64,000 nt of DNA from Anaerolineae bacterium (lineage in GTDB: Bacteria > Chloroflexota > Anaerolineae > B4-G1 > SLSP01): positions 1 to 64,000 of the forward strand of contig JAPKMR010000008.1 in NCBI GenBank assembly GCA_026645815.1, read 5' to 3'. Below the pieces are notes generated by a model, which worked only from the letters and a program-made list of their open reading frames with translations, had not been told where the DNA came from and did not search any database. Made by a program: the position numbers and the translations under genes. Below are positions 37,237 through 46,938 of the stretch, piece by piece (the first letter of the stretch is position 1; each line of letters starts with the position of its first letter).

Positions 37237-38895
37237 TTACTGTGCCGCTACGCCCGCGGCAACGAAAGCTGCGTTGACGATGGCACGAGCCTCCTCCTGA
37301 ATCCGACGCAGATGCTCCGGTCCTCGGAAGCTCTCGGCGTAGATTTTGTATACATCCTCAGTGCCAGAAGGGCGAGCGGCGAACCAGCCCTGGTCCGTGA
37401 CGACTTTCAGGCCTCCGATGGCAGCGTTATTGCCTGGCGCGCGGGTGAGCTTGGCGACGATGGGATCGCCGGCGAGGGTTTCCGCCTGTACCAGTTCCGG
37501 TGAGAGGTCCTTGAGAACGGCGCGTTGGGGGGCAGCGGCGGGGGCATCAATCCGTTCGTAGCTCGGGCTGCCGAAAAGCGCTTCGAGATCGTGGTAGTGT
37601 CTGCCAGGGTCTTTGCCTGTGATAGCCGTGATCTCGGCTGAAAGCAAGTTCAAAATCAGACCGTCCTTGTCCGTGGTCCAGACGGTGCCGTCCCGCCGCA
37701 GGAATGAAGCGCCGGCACTCTCCTCGCCGCCAAAACCGAAGGAGCCATCCACCAGGCCCTCCACGAACCATTTGAAGCCCACGGGGGTTTCAATGAGCCG
37801 GCGACCCAGGTGCGCGGCAACCCGGTCAATCATGGAGCTGGAGACGAGGGTTTTGCCCACAGCAGCATCCGCGCGCCAACCGGGACGATGCTGGAACAGG
37901 TAATAGATGGCAACGGCAAGATAGTGATTGGGGTTCATCAACCCCACGCTGGGTGTGACAATGCCGTGCCGGTCATAATCGGGGTCGTTGCCAAAAGCAA
38001 TATCGAAGCGATCTTTGAGTCCGATAAGGCTTGCCATGGCATAGGGTGAGGAACAATCCATGCGAATCTTGCCATCCCAGTCAACCGTCATAAAGGCGAA
38101 TGTGGGATCCACATAGGGGTTGACGATTTCCATGTTGAGGTGATAGGCTTCGGCAATGCGGGACCAAAAAGCGATACCTGATCCTCCCATGGGATCCACG
38201 CCAATTTTCAGCCCGGCAGCGGTGATAGCATCCATATCCACGACATTGCGCAGGTCTTCCACATAGGGGGTGATGTAATCGAACTGGTGCGTCGTCTCCG
38301 CTTTGAGCGCCTGTTCAAAGGGCATACGGCGCACGGCATGCAATCCATCTGCGATGATGGCATTGGCGCGCGCCTGGATGATACCTGTGATTTCTGGATC
38401 GGCGGGACCACCGGTGGGTGGATTGTATTTGAAACCGCCATCCGTGGGGGGATTGTGCGATGGTGTGATGACCACACCATCTGCGGTAATGCCCGTGTGC
38501 GAGCGGTTGAAGCTGAGGATTGCGTGTGAGATAACCGGGGTAGGCGTGTAACCCATGCCTTCCTGTAGCATGATGTCGAGACCGTTGGCGGCAAAGACTT
38601 CAACAGCGGTCATCAGTGCAGGTTCGGAGAGGGCGTGCGTATCCATACCGATGAAGAGCGGACCGGTGATGCCCTGCGCCTGCCGGTATTCGACAATCGC
38701 CTGGCTGATCGCCAGCACGTGATCTTCATTGAAGCTGCACTTGAGCGAGACCCCGCGATGTCCCGAGGTGCCAAAGGCGACTCGCTCAGACGGCTGCGCC
38801 GGATCTGGGTGATAGGCGTAGTATCCGGCTACCAAACGGGGAATGTTCACCAGCATCTCTCGGGGCGCCGGTTTTCCTGCTAATGGATGTACCAT
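37237..38895 (-). CDS. pgm: Phosphoglucomutase (alpha-D-glucose phosphate-specific)
   Basis: A 552-residue enzyme that interconverts glucose 1-phosphate and glucose 6-phosphate. [12 protein letters not shown] near the N-terminus and the phosphoserine loop [18 protein letters not shown] are those of the Pgm branch (about 546 residues), not of phosphomannomutase/Glm[12 protein letters not shown] is the metal-binding DxDxD-type loop and [10 protein letters not shown] is the sugar-binding loop; RPSGTED near the end binds the phosphate. AAAGGAG precedes the ATG. It would use the glucose 1-phosphate made by the GH13 phosphorylase at 46939. Confidence 0.94.
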   Translation of the reverse strand: MVHPLAGKPAPREMLVNIPRLVAGYYAYHPDPAQPSERVAFGTSGHRGVSLKCSFNEDHVLAISQAIVEYRQAQGITGPLFIGMDTHALSEPALMTAVEVFAANGLDIMLQEGMGYTPTPVISHAILSFNRSHTGITADGVVITPSHNPPTDGGFKYNPPTGGPADPEITGIIQARANAIIADGLHAVRRMPFEQALKAETTHQFDYITPYVEDLRNVVDMDAITAAGLKIGVDPMGGSGIAFWSRIAEAYHLNMEIVNPYVDPTFAFMTVDWDGKIRMDCSSPYAMASLIGLKDRFDIAFGNDPDYDRHGIVTPSVGLMNPNHYLAVAIYYLFQHRPGWRADAAVGKTLVSSSMIDRVAAHLGRRLIETPVGFKWFVEGLVDGSFGFGGEESAGASFLRRDGTVWTTDKDGLILNLLSAEITAITGKDPGRHYHDLEALFGSPSYERIDAPAAAPQRAVLKDLSPELVQAETLAGDPIVAKLTRAPGNNAAIGGLKVVTDQGWFAARPSGTEDVYKIYAESFRGPEHLRRIQEEARAIVNAAFVAAGVAAQ

Positions 38896-38966
38896 GACTG
38901 TTTTCTCCTTTCCAACTCTATGGTCTGATTTAATAGCTCTTAGGGCCGCAGCGCGATGTTGGAGTG

Positions 38967-39629
38967 TTAGGCCTCGCCCGCCTCCGCGCGTGGACGGTAG
39001 AGTCCGGCAGGATTGACAACAAGCATTCCTGCCCGGTAAGTCAGGGGGTCCACCGGTTGCAGTTGCGCCGTCATTTCTGGCGTGATGAGAGGGGTTGACT
39101 TCAGGCTGTAGAGGCGTTGCTCAACGATTTCGACGCCGGTTTCATCCCACATCCAGTTGTGACGGTCAAAGCGCGCCAGGTTGAAAATACGAGTGTAGGC
39201 GCGTAGGGTCTTTTTGCCATTGACGTTGTAGTAGGCTTCAAAATACGAGAGGACCAGCTCCCGTACGGTGCGGTAAATCGGCTCACGGTAGCGAAGCCCT
39301 ACAAAGTTGGATTTGGCTACAGCACCCAGGCAACCATGCTCCTTGAAGATTGCCAGAACATGATCGTCATCCGTCTCTGGTTCTGGCAGCATATCCACGA
39401 GCAGGGGTGGGTACCCCAGACGGCGCAATGCCGCAGCGGCAAATAACCCGCCATCCAAACAGTGCGCCACGCGATCGCGCATCACATTCAACGGGGAACG
39501 TGTGCGTTCCTCAGCGCTATAAGGCGTTTCGTCAAGATAGGCTTGAATTGCTGCTGGACTGTTGAGGTCGCGGAAGGCTTGGAGCTCCTCAGGTGTGAGC
39601 AGACTCTCAAATTGATCTGTTTGGTCCAT
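38967..39629 (-). CDS. Transglutaminase-like protein of unknown function
   Basis: A 220-residue protein without a signal peptide. Around residue 57 [19 protein letters not shown] has the Cys-plus-helix character of the transglutaminase/papain-like fold, and [13 protein letters not shown] some 30 residues later supplies a His; [15 protein letters not shown] follows. Such Cys/His placement suggests a catalytic triad, but substrate and reaction are unknown. I base the call on pattern only. It lies between pgm and the kinase-like gene on the same strand. Confidence 0.5.
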   Translation of the reverse strand: MDQTDQFESLLTPEELQAFRDLNSPAAIQAYLDETPYSAEERTRSPLNVMRDRVAHCLDGGLFAAAALRRLGYPPLLVDMLPEPETDDDHVLAIFKEHGCLGAVAKSNFVGLRYREPIYRTVRELVLSYFEAYYNVNGKKTLRAYTRIFNLARFDRHNWMWDETGVEIVEQRLYSLKSTPLITPEMTAQLQPVDPLTYRAGMLVVNPAGLYRPRAEAGEA

Positions 39630-39729
39630 GAGTTAGCGCTATCCTTTTGTTTCGATTCTCTGGATACCCCCATTGTATCATGGGGCGCAGGCACGTACAA
39701 CCGATTTTCACAACCATAGGAGCCATTCC

Positions 39730-40305
39730 TTACAGTATCTGTGCCAGGTATCGAAAGGCGCTTGGCGCAGCCCCGTGCTCAAGACGTTCTTTGATTTGTG
39801 CGGCACATTCTCCAGCAGTAAGTTTGGAAGTGTCCACTTCCAGGTCGTAGATGCCGTGCGCGTGTACGAGCGGATACTGCGCGCGCGCCTGACCGAGTGT
39901 GCGATCCCGGCGCGCTGCTTCACGTTGCTCGAGCACTTCCAGAGGGCAGCGCACGCCGACGAACAGGGCGGGCAGATTGCTAAACAGCTCGGCGCACTCT
40001 TTCAGCCATGATTTCTCGACTAATACGTGCTCCGCCACGATGTAATTGCCGGTCTGGGAGAGCGTTGCGATGGTGTGGTGCATTCCCGCTATCAGGCGAT
40101 GCCCTATAGGACCTGCCTCTGTCGCAAGCCCTAAAACTTCATCCCACAAGGGGCGGTCAAGGTAGCGATGGGGCAGCATCCAGATGAATTTATCAATTCC
40201 GGCATCCAGAAGGGGCTCTTCGAGGCTATCTTGTAAGGCGCGGACGATGCTGGTTTTTCCAGAACTCGAAGTGCCGTTGAGGAGAATAATGGTGCCAGGA
40301 ATCAT
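39730..40305 (-). CDS. Chloramphenicol phosphotransferase-like P-loop kinase
   Basis: A 191-residue P-loop protein of the CPT family. Walker A is GTSSSGKTS (residues 10-18); DKFIWMLP, VRCPLEVLEQREAARRDRTL and YDLEVDTSKL are the blocks shared with the Streptomyces venezuelae enzyme that phosphorylates the primary hydroxyl of chloramphenicol. Most relatives outside that host have no known substrate, so drug resistance should not be assumed. The gene lies seven bases behind the ADP-ribosylglycohydrolase gene and uses GGAGAG within its end. Confidence 0.8.
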   Translation of the reverse strand: MIPGTIILLNGTSSSGKTSIVRALQDSLEEPLLDAGIDKFIWMLPHRYLDRPLWDEVLGLATEAGPIGHRLIAGMHHTIATLSQTGNYIVAEHVLVEKSWLKECAELFSNLPALFVGVRCPLEVLEQREAARRDRTLGQARAQYPLVHAHGIYDLEVDTSKLTAGECAAQIKERLEHGAAPSAFRYLAQIL

Positions 40306-40311
40306 AGTGGT

Positions 40312-41235
40312 TTAACTCTCCAGAGGACTTCCGGTGCTGCCGTGAGCGGTAAGGCGCTCCGCCAATCCGCCGATTTCCTGGCGCATGGTCAGGCGCTCTA
40401 GCCATGCTTCAGGAATCCCGGATTCGTCATAGAATGCGCCTGCCAGCTGCCCGCAGATGGCGGCGGTGGTATCTGCATCATCGCCGAGGTTGGCTGCCAA
40501 GAGCACGGCATCCCGGAAGGTCTCGGTGCGTATAAAGCACCACAGCGCTGCCTCCAGGCTTGCGACAACGTAACCGGAGCCTTTAATCTCCACCTCGGTC
40601 TTGCGCCGGTACTCACCACGGGCGATGGCGACAATCTTAGGACTTCCGGAAAAGCCTTCGCTATCGCCAAAAGCTATAGCCTCCTTCGATTGCCCCGCCA
40701 GGGCGCGGACCAACATGCGCGCCAGCAGACGGCTTGCATCCACACATTCCTCAGCGCCATGTGTGGTTCTGGAGCTCTCAGCGGCAAAGGCTTCGGCGGC
40801 GGCAATATCTGGATAGTAGAACAGGGGAACGGGCGCCAGGCGCATAATGCAGCCATTCCCGGCTGAATGCGGGTCGCGAGATCCAGCGAAAGGCTCGCCG
40901 GTCTGGCGGAAGCGGTGCAGCGCGGCGCTCACCGTGCCGCCGATATCGAAACATGTGCCGGTGCTGCTCAGGTAGCCCGTCTCTGCCCAGCGGCAATAGC
41001 GTTCCATCTGGTCGCGCGCGTCGAAGCCTCCACACTCCACGAGGCTGGTTGCCAGGCACAGCGCCATGGAGGTGTCGTCCGTCCACTGTCCAGGTTGGAG
41101 ACGGAAAGGTCCCCCACCGACCATATCGGTTAGTGGGGCAAAGCTCCCGCGTGGGCGGAATTCCACGGTTGTGCCAACGGCATCGCCCGTAGCAAGCCCA
41201 AGAAGACATCCACGAAAGCGGTCTGATGCTGGCAT
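40312..41235 (-). CDS. ADP-ribosylglycohydrolase (DraG/ARH type)
   Basis: A 307-residue enzyme of the ADP-ribosylglycohydrolase family, which removes ADP-ribose from proteins or nucleic acids, or hydrolyses related compounds. The binuclear metal sites are visible: GDAVGTTVEF, WTDDTSMAL near residue 51 and GDDADTTAAICGQLAGAFY near residue 252. NGCIMRLAPV is a further family motif. No ADP-ribosyltransferase is seen in the window. It is the second gene of the leftward operon, between a GNAT enzyme and a CPT-like kinase. Confidence 0.9.
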   Translation of the reverse strand: MPASDRFRGCLLGLATGDAVGTTVEFRPRGSFAPLTDMVGGGPFRLQPGQWTDDTSMALCLATSLVECGGFDARDQMERYCRWAETGYLSSTGTCFDIGGTVSAALHRFRQTGEPFAGSRDPHSAGNGCIMRLAPVPLFYYPDIAAAEAFAAESSRTTHGAEECVDASRLLARMLVRALAGQSKEAIAFGDSEGFSGSPKIVAIARGEYRRKTEVEIKGSGYVVASLEAALWCFIRTETFRDAVLLAANLGDDADTTAAICGQLAGAFYDESGIPEAWLERLTMRQEIGGLAERLTAHGSTGSPLES

Positions 41236-41251
41236 GTGAGGGTGCTCCGTA

Positions 41252-42181
41252 TCAGGCCGGCGTCACCGGGCGAGTAAACCAGAGCGTGGTGGATTCTACA
41301 TGGAATCCGACAGCTTCGGCCGTGCGTTGCATCGCAACATTCTCGCCGCTGGTGCCGAGCACGGCGAAATCCATGCCTCGTTGCTTCAGCGCTTGCAAGC
41401 CGGCGAGCATCAACGCTCGCGCCAGTCCGCGTCGCTGGAAATCGGGATGTGTTCCCACCGGATCGGTGTAACCTTCATTGCGCCCCGTGGCTGCGTTTTC
41501 CTCTTCACTAATGCCGCACATGCAATAAGCGACGAGCTGCCCATCGGGCGCCACAGCCAGCAGATCCAGCTCTGGTTTGTATTCCGGCACATGCATCATC
41601 GCCAGGCGCTCTTCGACAGTCATGTGCTCGGTACCCACAGCTGCACGGTGGAGCGCAACCAGGGCTTCGACCTCTTCTTCCCCCAAAACATGCCGGATGG
41701 TGAAGCCTTCTGGCAACTGCGGGGTAGGGATGGGCTGATCGAGAGGGCGCACCATATGTACAGAATAGCCCTCTTGTTGCTCAAATCCGTGCCGGGTGAG
41801 AAAGGCGATTTTCTCGGTGTCACCGGCGCGGCAGCTGGCGTCCAGAGTCAGGGTCTCATCTTGCTCTTGCATCACACGTTGGATACACGCGATTCCTAGT
41901 GCGATGATCTCTGTTTCGATCTCAGGTGTAAACGCTTGCGGTTCGAAATCGAAGAGCAGGTTGTTGTAATGATCTACCAGGGCATAGCCACACATATGGT
42001 TTTCAGCATCGAACCAGAGGCGCGTGTTATTCCGCACCTGTTGCAGAGCAAACATCTCCTGCAGGTCAACTGGGCTGGGATAACTCGCCACGCGCTCAGC
42101 CGGGCGTACCGCGAGTAACAACTCCAAGATGGCTTGCAGATCTTCATTTGTGGAAAAAGGATGACTGGTGTAACCTGGCAT
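41252..42181 (-). CDS. GNAT N-acetyltransferase with two GNAT-like halves
   Basis: A 309-residue protein. The C-terminal half (about 155-309) is a full GNAT domain, with the acetyl-CoA loop HPDFQRRGLARALM and AMQRTAEAVGFHVE at the end. The N-terminal half has a weaker, related fold (LWFDAENHMCGYALVDHY), as in two-domain GNAT proteins such as MshD. Start at 42181 is supported by GAGGAGGAG; a start at 42220 is less likely. Substrate unknown. First gene of the leftward operon, behind a long leader. Confidence 0.85.
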   Translation of the reverse strand: MPGYTSHPFSTNEDLQAILELLLAVRPAERVASYPSPVDLQEMFALQQVRNNTRLWFDAENHMCGYALVDHYNNLLFDFEPQAFTPEIETEIIALGIACIQRVMQEQDETLTLDASCRAGDTEKIAFLTRHGFEQQEGYSVHMVRPLDQPIPTPQLPEGFTIRHVLGEEEVEALVALHRAAVGTEHMTVEERLAMMHVPEYKPELDLLAVAPDGQLVAYCMCGISEEENAATGRNEGYTDPVGTHPDFQRRGLARALMLAGLQALKQRGMDFAVLGTSGENVAMQRTAEAVGFHVESTTLWFTRPVTPA

Positions 42182-42452
42182 GAATTTCTCCTCCTCATTC
42201 GTGTTTTGAATCAGAGCCAAGTGGCGCCGTGAACTCTAAACGAGCGATGCTGGTCAGATTGGCGCGGTCTGAGTCTCTATGCTTGACCATAGTGTAGTTT
42301 CTACGGTATTGAGTCTTTCCTGTTCCAGGGAGGTATCATGATGGGCTGGTATGGATCAGGTTTTGGTATTTTGTGTTCCAGGATGGTGACCACTAAGGGG
42401 CTGGAATGCCGATTGCTACGTGGTCTTCATCTTTAGTGAGCAATATATACCC

Positions 42453-42480
42453 ATTATATGTGGTCGCATGGGCATGTCAA
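42453..42480 (-). promoter_or_regulatory. Consensus promoter of the leftward GNAT-to-pgm operon
   Basis: Read leftward: TTGACA (plus-strand TGTCAA, 42475-42480), 16 bases, TATAAT (plus-strand ATTATA, 42453-42458), both perfect consensus boxes. Transcription would start near 42446, which leaves about 265 bases of untranslated leader before the GNAT start. I found no riboswitch or convincing leader peptide in it. The whole gap 42182-42551 has no gene. Confidence 0.7.
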
Positions 42481-42509
42481 TTGCTTGATCAGCCAAGAGG
42501 GTGCATAAT
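42481..42509 (+). promoter_or_regulatory. Candidate promoter of the GH3 genes
   Basis: TTGCTT (42481-42486), 17 bases, CATAAT (42504-42509). Its -35 box touches that of the leftward promoter, so the two promoters are back to back and may compete or share a regulator. The -10 is weaker than the leftward one. Confidence 0.4.
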
Positions 42510-42551
42510 GGTAGCAGGATTGCAGGTGAAAGACTCAGGAGGAGCTGACTT

Positions 42552-44954
42552 ATGGAAGATATCAAAGTGCTCATTCAACGAATGTCCCTTGAAGAAAAAG
42601 CCTCCCTCTGTTCCGGATTGAATTTCTGGTATCTGAAGGGAATTGAACGGCTGGGCATCCCTTTCGTCATGGTGACAGATGGACCCCACGGGCTGCGTAA
42701 GCAGGCAGGTGCAGCGGATCACGTAGGGCTGAATGAGAGCGTGCCAGCGACTTGTTTCCCGACTGCTTCGGCGCTGGCGGCGACCTGGAATCGCGATCTG
42801 GTCTACCAGGTGGGGGTCGCGTTGGGTGAGGAATGCCGCCAGGAGCAGGTCGCGGTGATTCTGGGTCCAGGCGCGAATATAAAACGCTCGCCGCTGTGTG
42901 GTCGCAACTTTGAGTATTTCTCAGAAGACCCCTACCTGACCGGTGAAATTGCCAAAAGCCATATTCAAGGTGTCCAAAGCCAGGGCGTCGGCACATCTCT
43001 CAAGCACTATGCCGCCAACAATCAGGAAACGCGCCGCATGACGACGGATTCCATCGTGGATGAACGCGCCCTGCGCGAGGTTTACCTGGCAGGTTTTGAG
43101 ATTGCCGTCAAAGAGGCTCAGCCATGGACGGTGATGTGTTCCTATAACCGCATCAACGGCACCTATGCCAGTGATAATCAGACTCTGATGCGTGACATTT
43201 TGAAAGAAGAATGGGGGCATCAGGGGCTGGTCGTCACCGATTGGGGCGCTATGAACGAGCGTGCGGTGGCGTTGAAAGCGGGCGTTGAACTTGAGATGCC
43301 CGGCGCGCCGAACGGCAATGATGCCAAGATTGTCGCCGCGGTACGCGCAGGTGAACTCGACGAAGCCGTGCTGGATGGCGCTGTCGAGCGCATCCTGACC
43401 CTGATTCAGAAGGCTGAAGCTACCCTGGCGCAGGATTCTGCTTACGACCCGCAAGCGCATCATGCTTTGGCGCGGCGCGTGGCGGGTGAAGGCGCCGTGT
43501 TGCTCAAGAACGGAGGTGGGCTTCTGCCGCTGCCTGCTGGCGCCAAGATTGCCTTGATCGGGGGTTTCGCCAAAATGCCACGCTACCAGGGCGCAGGAAG
43601 TTCATTGATGAACCCCACCCGCCTCGATAATCTCCATGAGGAGCTGGCGCAGCTGATTGGCGCAGCGAACCTGACCTATGCTGCAGGATACACCGAAAAG
43701 GGTGAGGTTGCCGATGCGGCTCTGATTCAGGAGGCGCTTGACCTTGCTGGCAAAGCTGACGTAGTGGTGATTTGCGCCGGCCTGACCGATATATACGAGG
43801 TTGAGGGGCTTGATCGCCAGCATCTGCGGCTTCCCGCCGGGCACGAGACGTTGATTCAGCGGTTGGCTGCGGCGCATCAAAAGGTGGTGGTGGTCTTGAG
43901 CAATGGTTCGCCGGTTGAGATGCCCTGGGCTGGCGATGTACTCGCCATCCTTGAGGGTTATCTCGGCGGGCAGGCTGGCGCAGGCGCCATCGCCGATATC
44001 CTGACCGGTAGGGTCAACCCCAGCGGTAAACTGGCGGAAACCTTCCCCCTCAAGCTCGCTGATACACCAGCTCAACCGTACCCGGGTGGCCCCGCTACCG
44101 TGGAATATCTTGAGAGCCTCTATGTGGGCTATCGTTGGTATGATACCGCCAAAGTCGAGGTGTTGTTCCCCTTCGGTTATGGTTTGAGCTATACCACTTT
44201 TGCTTATCGCGATCTGGTAGTGAGTCAGGATGACGCTGTCGTGACCGTCACCTTCAAGGTCAAAAACACGGGTGCAGTCGCCGGCAAAGAGGTCGCGCAA
44301 CTCTATGTGCGCGATGTGCAGTCCACCGTCTTCCGCCCGGATAGGGAGCTGCGGGGCTTTGTAAAGGTGGAACTACAACCCGGTGAGGAAACCGAAGGTA
44401 CGCTCACTCTTGAACGTCGCGCCTTTGCTTATTATGACGCGGGCGTCCGGGATTGGGTGGTTGAGGCTGGCGATTTCGAGATTCTGGTGGGGGCTTCCTC
44501 GCGCGATATTCGGCTGACCGCCCTTTTGCACATCGCGACAGGCAGTGGAATGCCCTCTCCGGTGGATAAGGCTAAACTGGCCTCCTATTACAATCCATCG
44601 CAGAATCGCCGTTTTGGCAAGGCCGAATTTGAAACTCTGCTGGGACATCCGGTGCCTGAGAATGTGATGCCGCAAAAAGGCAGTTACGATCTCAATACAC
44701 CCTTGTGCGAGATGCGTGGCTCATTGATTGGACGGCAGCTTTTCAATTTGTTGGGCAAACAGATGCGCAAGATGGTCGAGGGCAAAGAAGATACCCCCAT
44801 GGGTATGTTGATGCTCGCCATGGTGAATGAGATGCCATTGCGCACCATTCTGATGATGGGAGGACCCCTAAACCGGCGTAAACTGGAAGCGTTGTTGCTG
44901 ATCATCAATGGCCATGTCCTCAAGGGCCTGGCGGCATTGATCAGGAACAGGTGA
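42552..44954 (+). CDS. GH3 beta-glucosidase with fibronectin III-like domain
   Basis: An 800-residue family 3 glycoside hydrolase without signal peptide, so probably intracellular. The barrel domain has VVTDWGAM with the nucleophile Asp near residue 230, and LKHYAANNQE earlier. The second alpha/beta domain (about 310-560) is followed by a fibronectin III-like domain (VTVTFKVKNTGAVAGKEVAQ). A C-terminal extension of about 110 residues is hydrophobic and positively charged (MRGSLIGRQLFNLLGKQMRK), unlike the plain family, with a repeat of Met/Leu-rich helices. Substrate likely beta-glucosides, but beta-xylosides are possible. GGAGGAG-type site precedes the ATG. Confidence 0.92.
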   Translation: MEDIKVLIQRMSLEEKASLCSGLNFWYLKGIERLGIPFVMVTDGPHGLRKQAGAADHVGLNESVPATCFPTASALAATWNRDLVYQVGVALGEECRQEQVAVILGPGANIKRSPLCGRNFEYFSEDPYLTGEIAKSHIQGVQSQGVGTSLKHYAANNQETRRMTTDSIVDERALREVYLAGFEIAVKEAQPWTVMCSYNRINGTYASDNQTLMRDILKEEWGHQGLVVTDWGAMNERAVALKAGVELEMPGAPNGNDAKIVAAVRAGELDEAVLDGAVERILTLIQKAEATLAQDSAYDPQAHHALARRVAGEGAVLLKNGGGLLPLPAGAKIALIGGFAKMPRYQGAGSSLMNPTRLDNLHEELAQLIGAANLTYAAGYTEKGEVADAALIQEALDLAGKADVVVICAGLTDIYEVEGLDRQHLRLPAGHETLIQRLAAAHQKVVVVLSNGSPVEMPWAGDVLAILEGYLGGQAGAGAIADILTGRVNPSGKLAETFPLKLADTPAQPYPGGPATVEYLESLYVGYRWYDTAKVEVLFPFGYGLSYTTFAYRDLVVSQDDAVVTVTFKVKNTGAVAGKEVAQLYVRDVQSTVFRPDRELRGFVKVELQPGEETEGTLTLERRAFAYYDAGVRDWVVEAGDFEILVGASSRDIRLTALLHIATGSGMPSPVDKAKLASYYNPSQNRRFGKAEFETLLGHPVPENVMPQKGSYDLNTPLCEMRGSLIGRQLFNLLGKQMRKMVEGKEDTPMGMLMLAMVNEMPLRTILMMGGPLNRRKLEALLLIINGHVLKGLAALIRNR

Positions 44955-44999
44955 ACTTGAAATCCCAAACACTAATCATATAAGGAGAGAGGTATTCCT

Positions 45000-46823
45000 A
45001 TGACACAATTACCGCCTGAGGCTCCTGTCTTGACGCAGGATGGCATTACTTTTCGTGACCTGAATAAGAATGGCCGTCTGGATGTTTATGAGGACTCGCG
45101 CCGTCCGATTGAGGAGCGCGTGGAAGACCTTCTGCGGCAGATGACACTGGAGGAGAAGGTCGGCTTGATGTTCCACAATGTCATCCCGGTAGGGATGGAC
45201 GGCGAGCTGTTTCATGGGCTGCACTGGATGTGGGAATACTCCACCACCCATAATGTGCTCGATTTGATGATGAGCCACTACAACGTGCATGCTCTGCCCG
45301 AACCACGGTTGGCCGTCGCCTGGTATAACAAGCTGCAAAAGCTTGCAGAACGGACGCGCCTGGGCATTCCCATCACCATTTCCTCAGACCCGCGCCACGG
45401 CTACAATCAGATGGCAGGGGCATCGGAGGTGACGGATGCCTTCTCGCGTTGGCCTGAACCTATCGGTCTGGCGGCGACCAACGACCCAGAGCTGGTGCAG
45501 GAATTCGGCGATATCGCCCGGCAGGAGTATCGTGCGGTGGGCATTTCGGTCGCGTTGCACCCGATGGCGGATCTGGCAACCGAGCCGCGCTGGGCGCGCA
45601 TTGAGGGCACGTTTGGTGAGGATGCGGAGATCTCCTCGCGCATGGTCGAAGCCTATGTACATGGCTTTCAGGGTGCGGAGATTGGCCCCGCATCCGTCAT
45701 TTGTATGACCAAGCACTTCCCCGGTGGTGGCCCGCAGAAGGAGGGGCACGACCCGCATTTCTCCTATGGTAAAGAGCAGGTCTATCCTGGTGAGAACTTT
45801 GACTATCATCTGATTCCCTTTGAGGCGGCTTTCCGCGCCGGCACCGGTCAGATTATGCCCTATTATGGCCAACCAATCGGCGTGCCGGGAATTGATGAGG
45901 TAGGTTTCAGCTATAACAAGCCGGTGATTACGGGCTTGCTCCGTGGCAAATATGGTTTCGATGGCGTGGTTTGTACTGATTGGAGCCTCATTACCGCGAG
46001 AGTGCGTGGCGGCAAGGTGTTTATGGAGGCACGCGCCTGGGGGGTGGAGCACCTCTCGGACCTTGAGCGGGCAAGGCGACTCCTCGATGCCGGGGTGGAT
46101 CAATTCGGCGGCGAAGAGCGCCCCGAGTTGATCATCGAACTGGTTCAGAGCGGGCAGCTCAGTGAGGCGCGCATTGATGTCTCGGCGCGCCGCCTGTTGC
46201 GAGATAAGTTCCGCCTGGGCTTGTTCGACCATCCCTATCTTGATCCCGAAGTATCCGCAGAGATTGTGGGTAACCCAACCTTCCGAGAGGCGGGTGCGCG
46301 TGCGCAGCGCAAGTCGCTGGTGCTGCTCAAACGTGGAGCGCTGCCCCTTGTTGGGCGCCCCAAGGTCTACGTTGAGGGCTATCAGCCCGAATCCCTGGCG
46401 CCTTACGCGGATGTGGTAGCGTCCCCTGAGGCAGCAGATTTCGCGTTGCTGCGCCTGGTCACGCCCTATCAGACGATCGGTGAAGGCTTCTCCGCCATTT
46501 TCCACTACGATGATCTGGACTTCAAAAGCCCCGAAAAAGAACGCTTGCTGCAGCTGATGGCGCAGATTCCAGCCATCGTCTCCATTCACCTTGATCGTCC
46601 TGCCGTGATTCCTGAGATAGCCGAAGCTTGCGCAGGATTGATCGGCAGCTTTGGGGCGGAAGATACGGCGGTACTGGATGTGATTTTCGGTCGCTGGAAC
46701 CCAACCGGCAAATTGCCCTTTGAATTGCCTCGTTCTATGGAAGCGGTGAAGGCCCAGAAATCGGATGTCCCCTGCGATAGCGGCGACCCGCTGTTCCCCT
46801 TTGGTTTTGGGCTGAATTACTGA
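45000..46823 (+). CDS. GH3 beta-glycosidase of the exo-glucanase/BglX-like type
   Basis: A 607-residue second family 3 enzyme, shorter than the first because it has no fibronectin domain. VVCTDWSLIT contains the nucleophile Asp near residue 327. Near the N-terminus FRDLNKNGRLDVYEDS resembles a calcium-binding EF-hand/dockerin loop, seen in this GH3 subgroup. SSDPRHGYNQ is the sugar-binding stretch. The enzyme probably removes glucose or a related sugar from non-reducing ends. AAGGAGAG precedes the ATG. It lies 45 bases after the first GH3 gene and would share its transcript. Confidence 0.88.
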   Translation: MTQLPPEAPVLTQDGITFRDLNKNGRLDVYEDSRRPIEERVEDLLRQMTLEEKVGLMFHNVIPVGMDGELFHGLHWMWEYSTTHNVLDLMMSHYNVHALPEPRLAVAWYNKLQKLAERTRLGIPITISSDPRHGYNQMAGASEVTDAFSRWPEPIGLAATNDPELVQEFGDIARQEYRAVGISVALHPMADLATEPRWARIEGTFGEDAEISSRMVEAYVHGFQGAEIGPASVICMTKHFPGGGPQKEGHDPHFSYGKEQVYPGENFDYHLIPFEAAFRAGTGQIMPYYGQPIGVPGIDEVGFSYNKPVITGLLRGKYGFDGVVCTDWSLITARVRGGKVFMEARAWGVEHLSDLERARRLLDAGVDQFGGEERPELIIELVQSGQLSEARIDVSARRLLRDKFRLGLFDHPYLDPEVSAEIVGNPTFREAGARAQRKSLVLLKRGALPLVGRPKVYVEGYQPESLAPYADVVASPEAADFALLRLVTPYQTIGEGFSAIFHYDDLDFKSPEKERLLQLMAQIPAIVSIHLDRPAVIPEIAEACAGLIGSFGAEDTAVLDVIFGRWNPTGKLPFELPRSMEAVKAQKSDVPCDSGDPLFPFGFGLNY

Positions 46824-46883
46824 CGTTTGACACGCAAATTGGAGAGAGCGCCGGGGCGATAGCGAAGGATGCTTCCTCAAGCC

Positions 46884-46918
46884 AAATGGGGCGCGGCGCA
46901 AACTGCCGTGCCCCATTT
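46884..46918. terminator. Convergent terminator between GH3 and GH13 genes
   Basis: AAATGGGGC (46884-46892) and GCCCCATTT (46910-46918) pair perfectly; the stem continues inside through a G-T pair and CGGC/GCCG to a loop of seven bases. It lies between converging gene ends. Confidence 0.75.
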
Positions 46919-46938
46919 GTGTCCTGGAGTTTCAGTTT

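Noticed and set aside
39730-40305. Chloramphenicol resistance gene
   Set aside because: Family membership is clear, but most relatives are housekeeping P-loop kinases of unknown substrate, and nothing near it suggests an antibiotic cluster.
42182-42446. Leader peptide or riboswitch in the long leader of the GNAT operon
   Set aside because: A 12-codon reading frame exists on the minus strand, but it has no ribosome binding site and no telling amino-acid run; no known riboswitch motif was seen.
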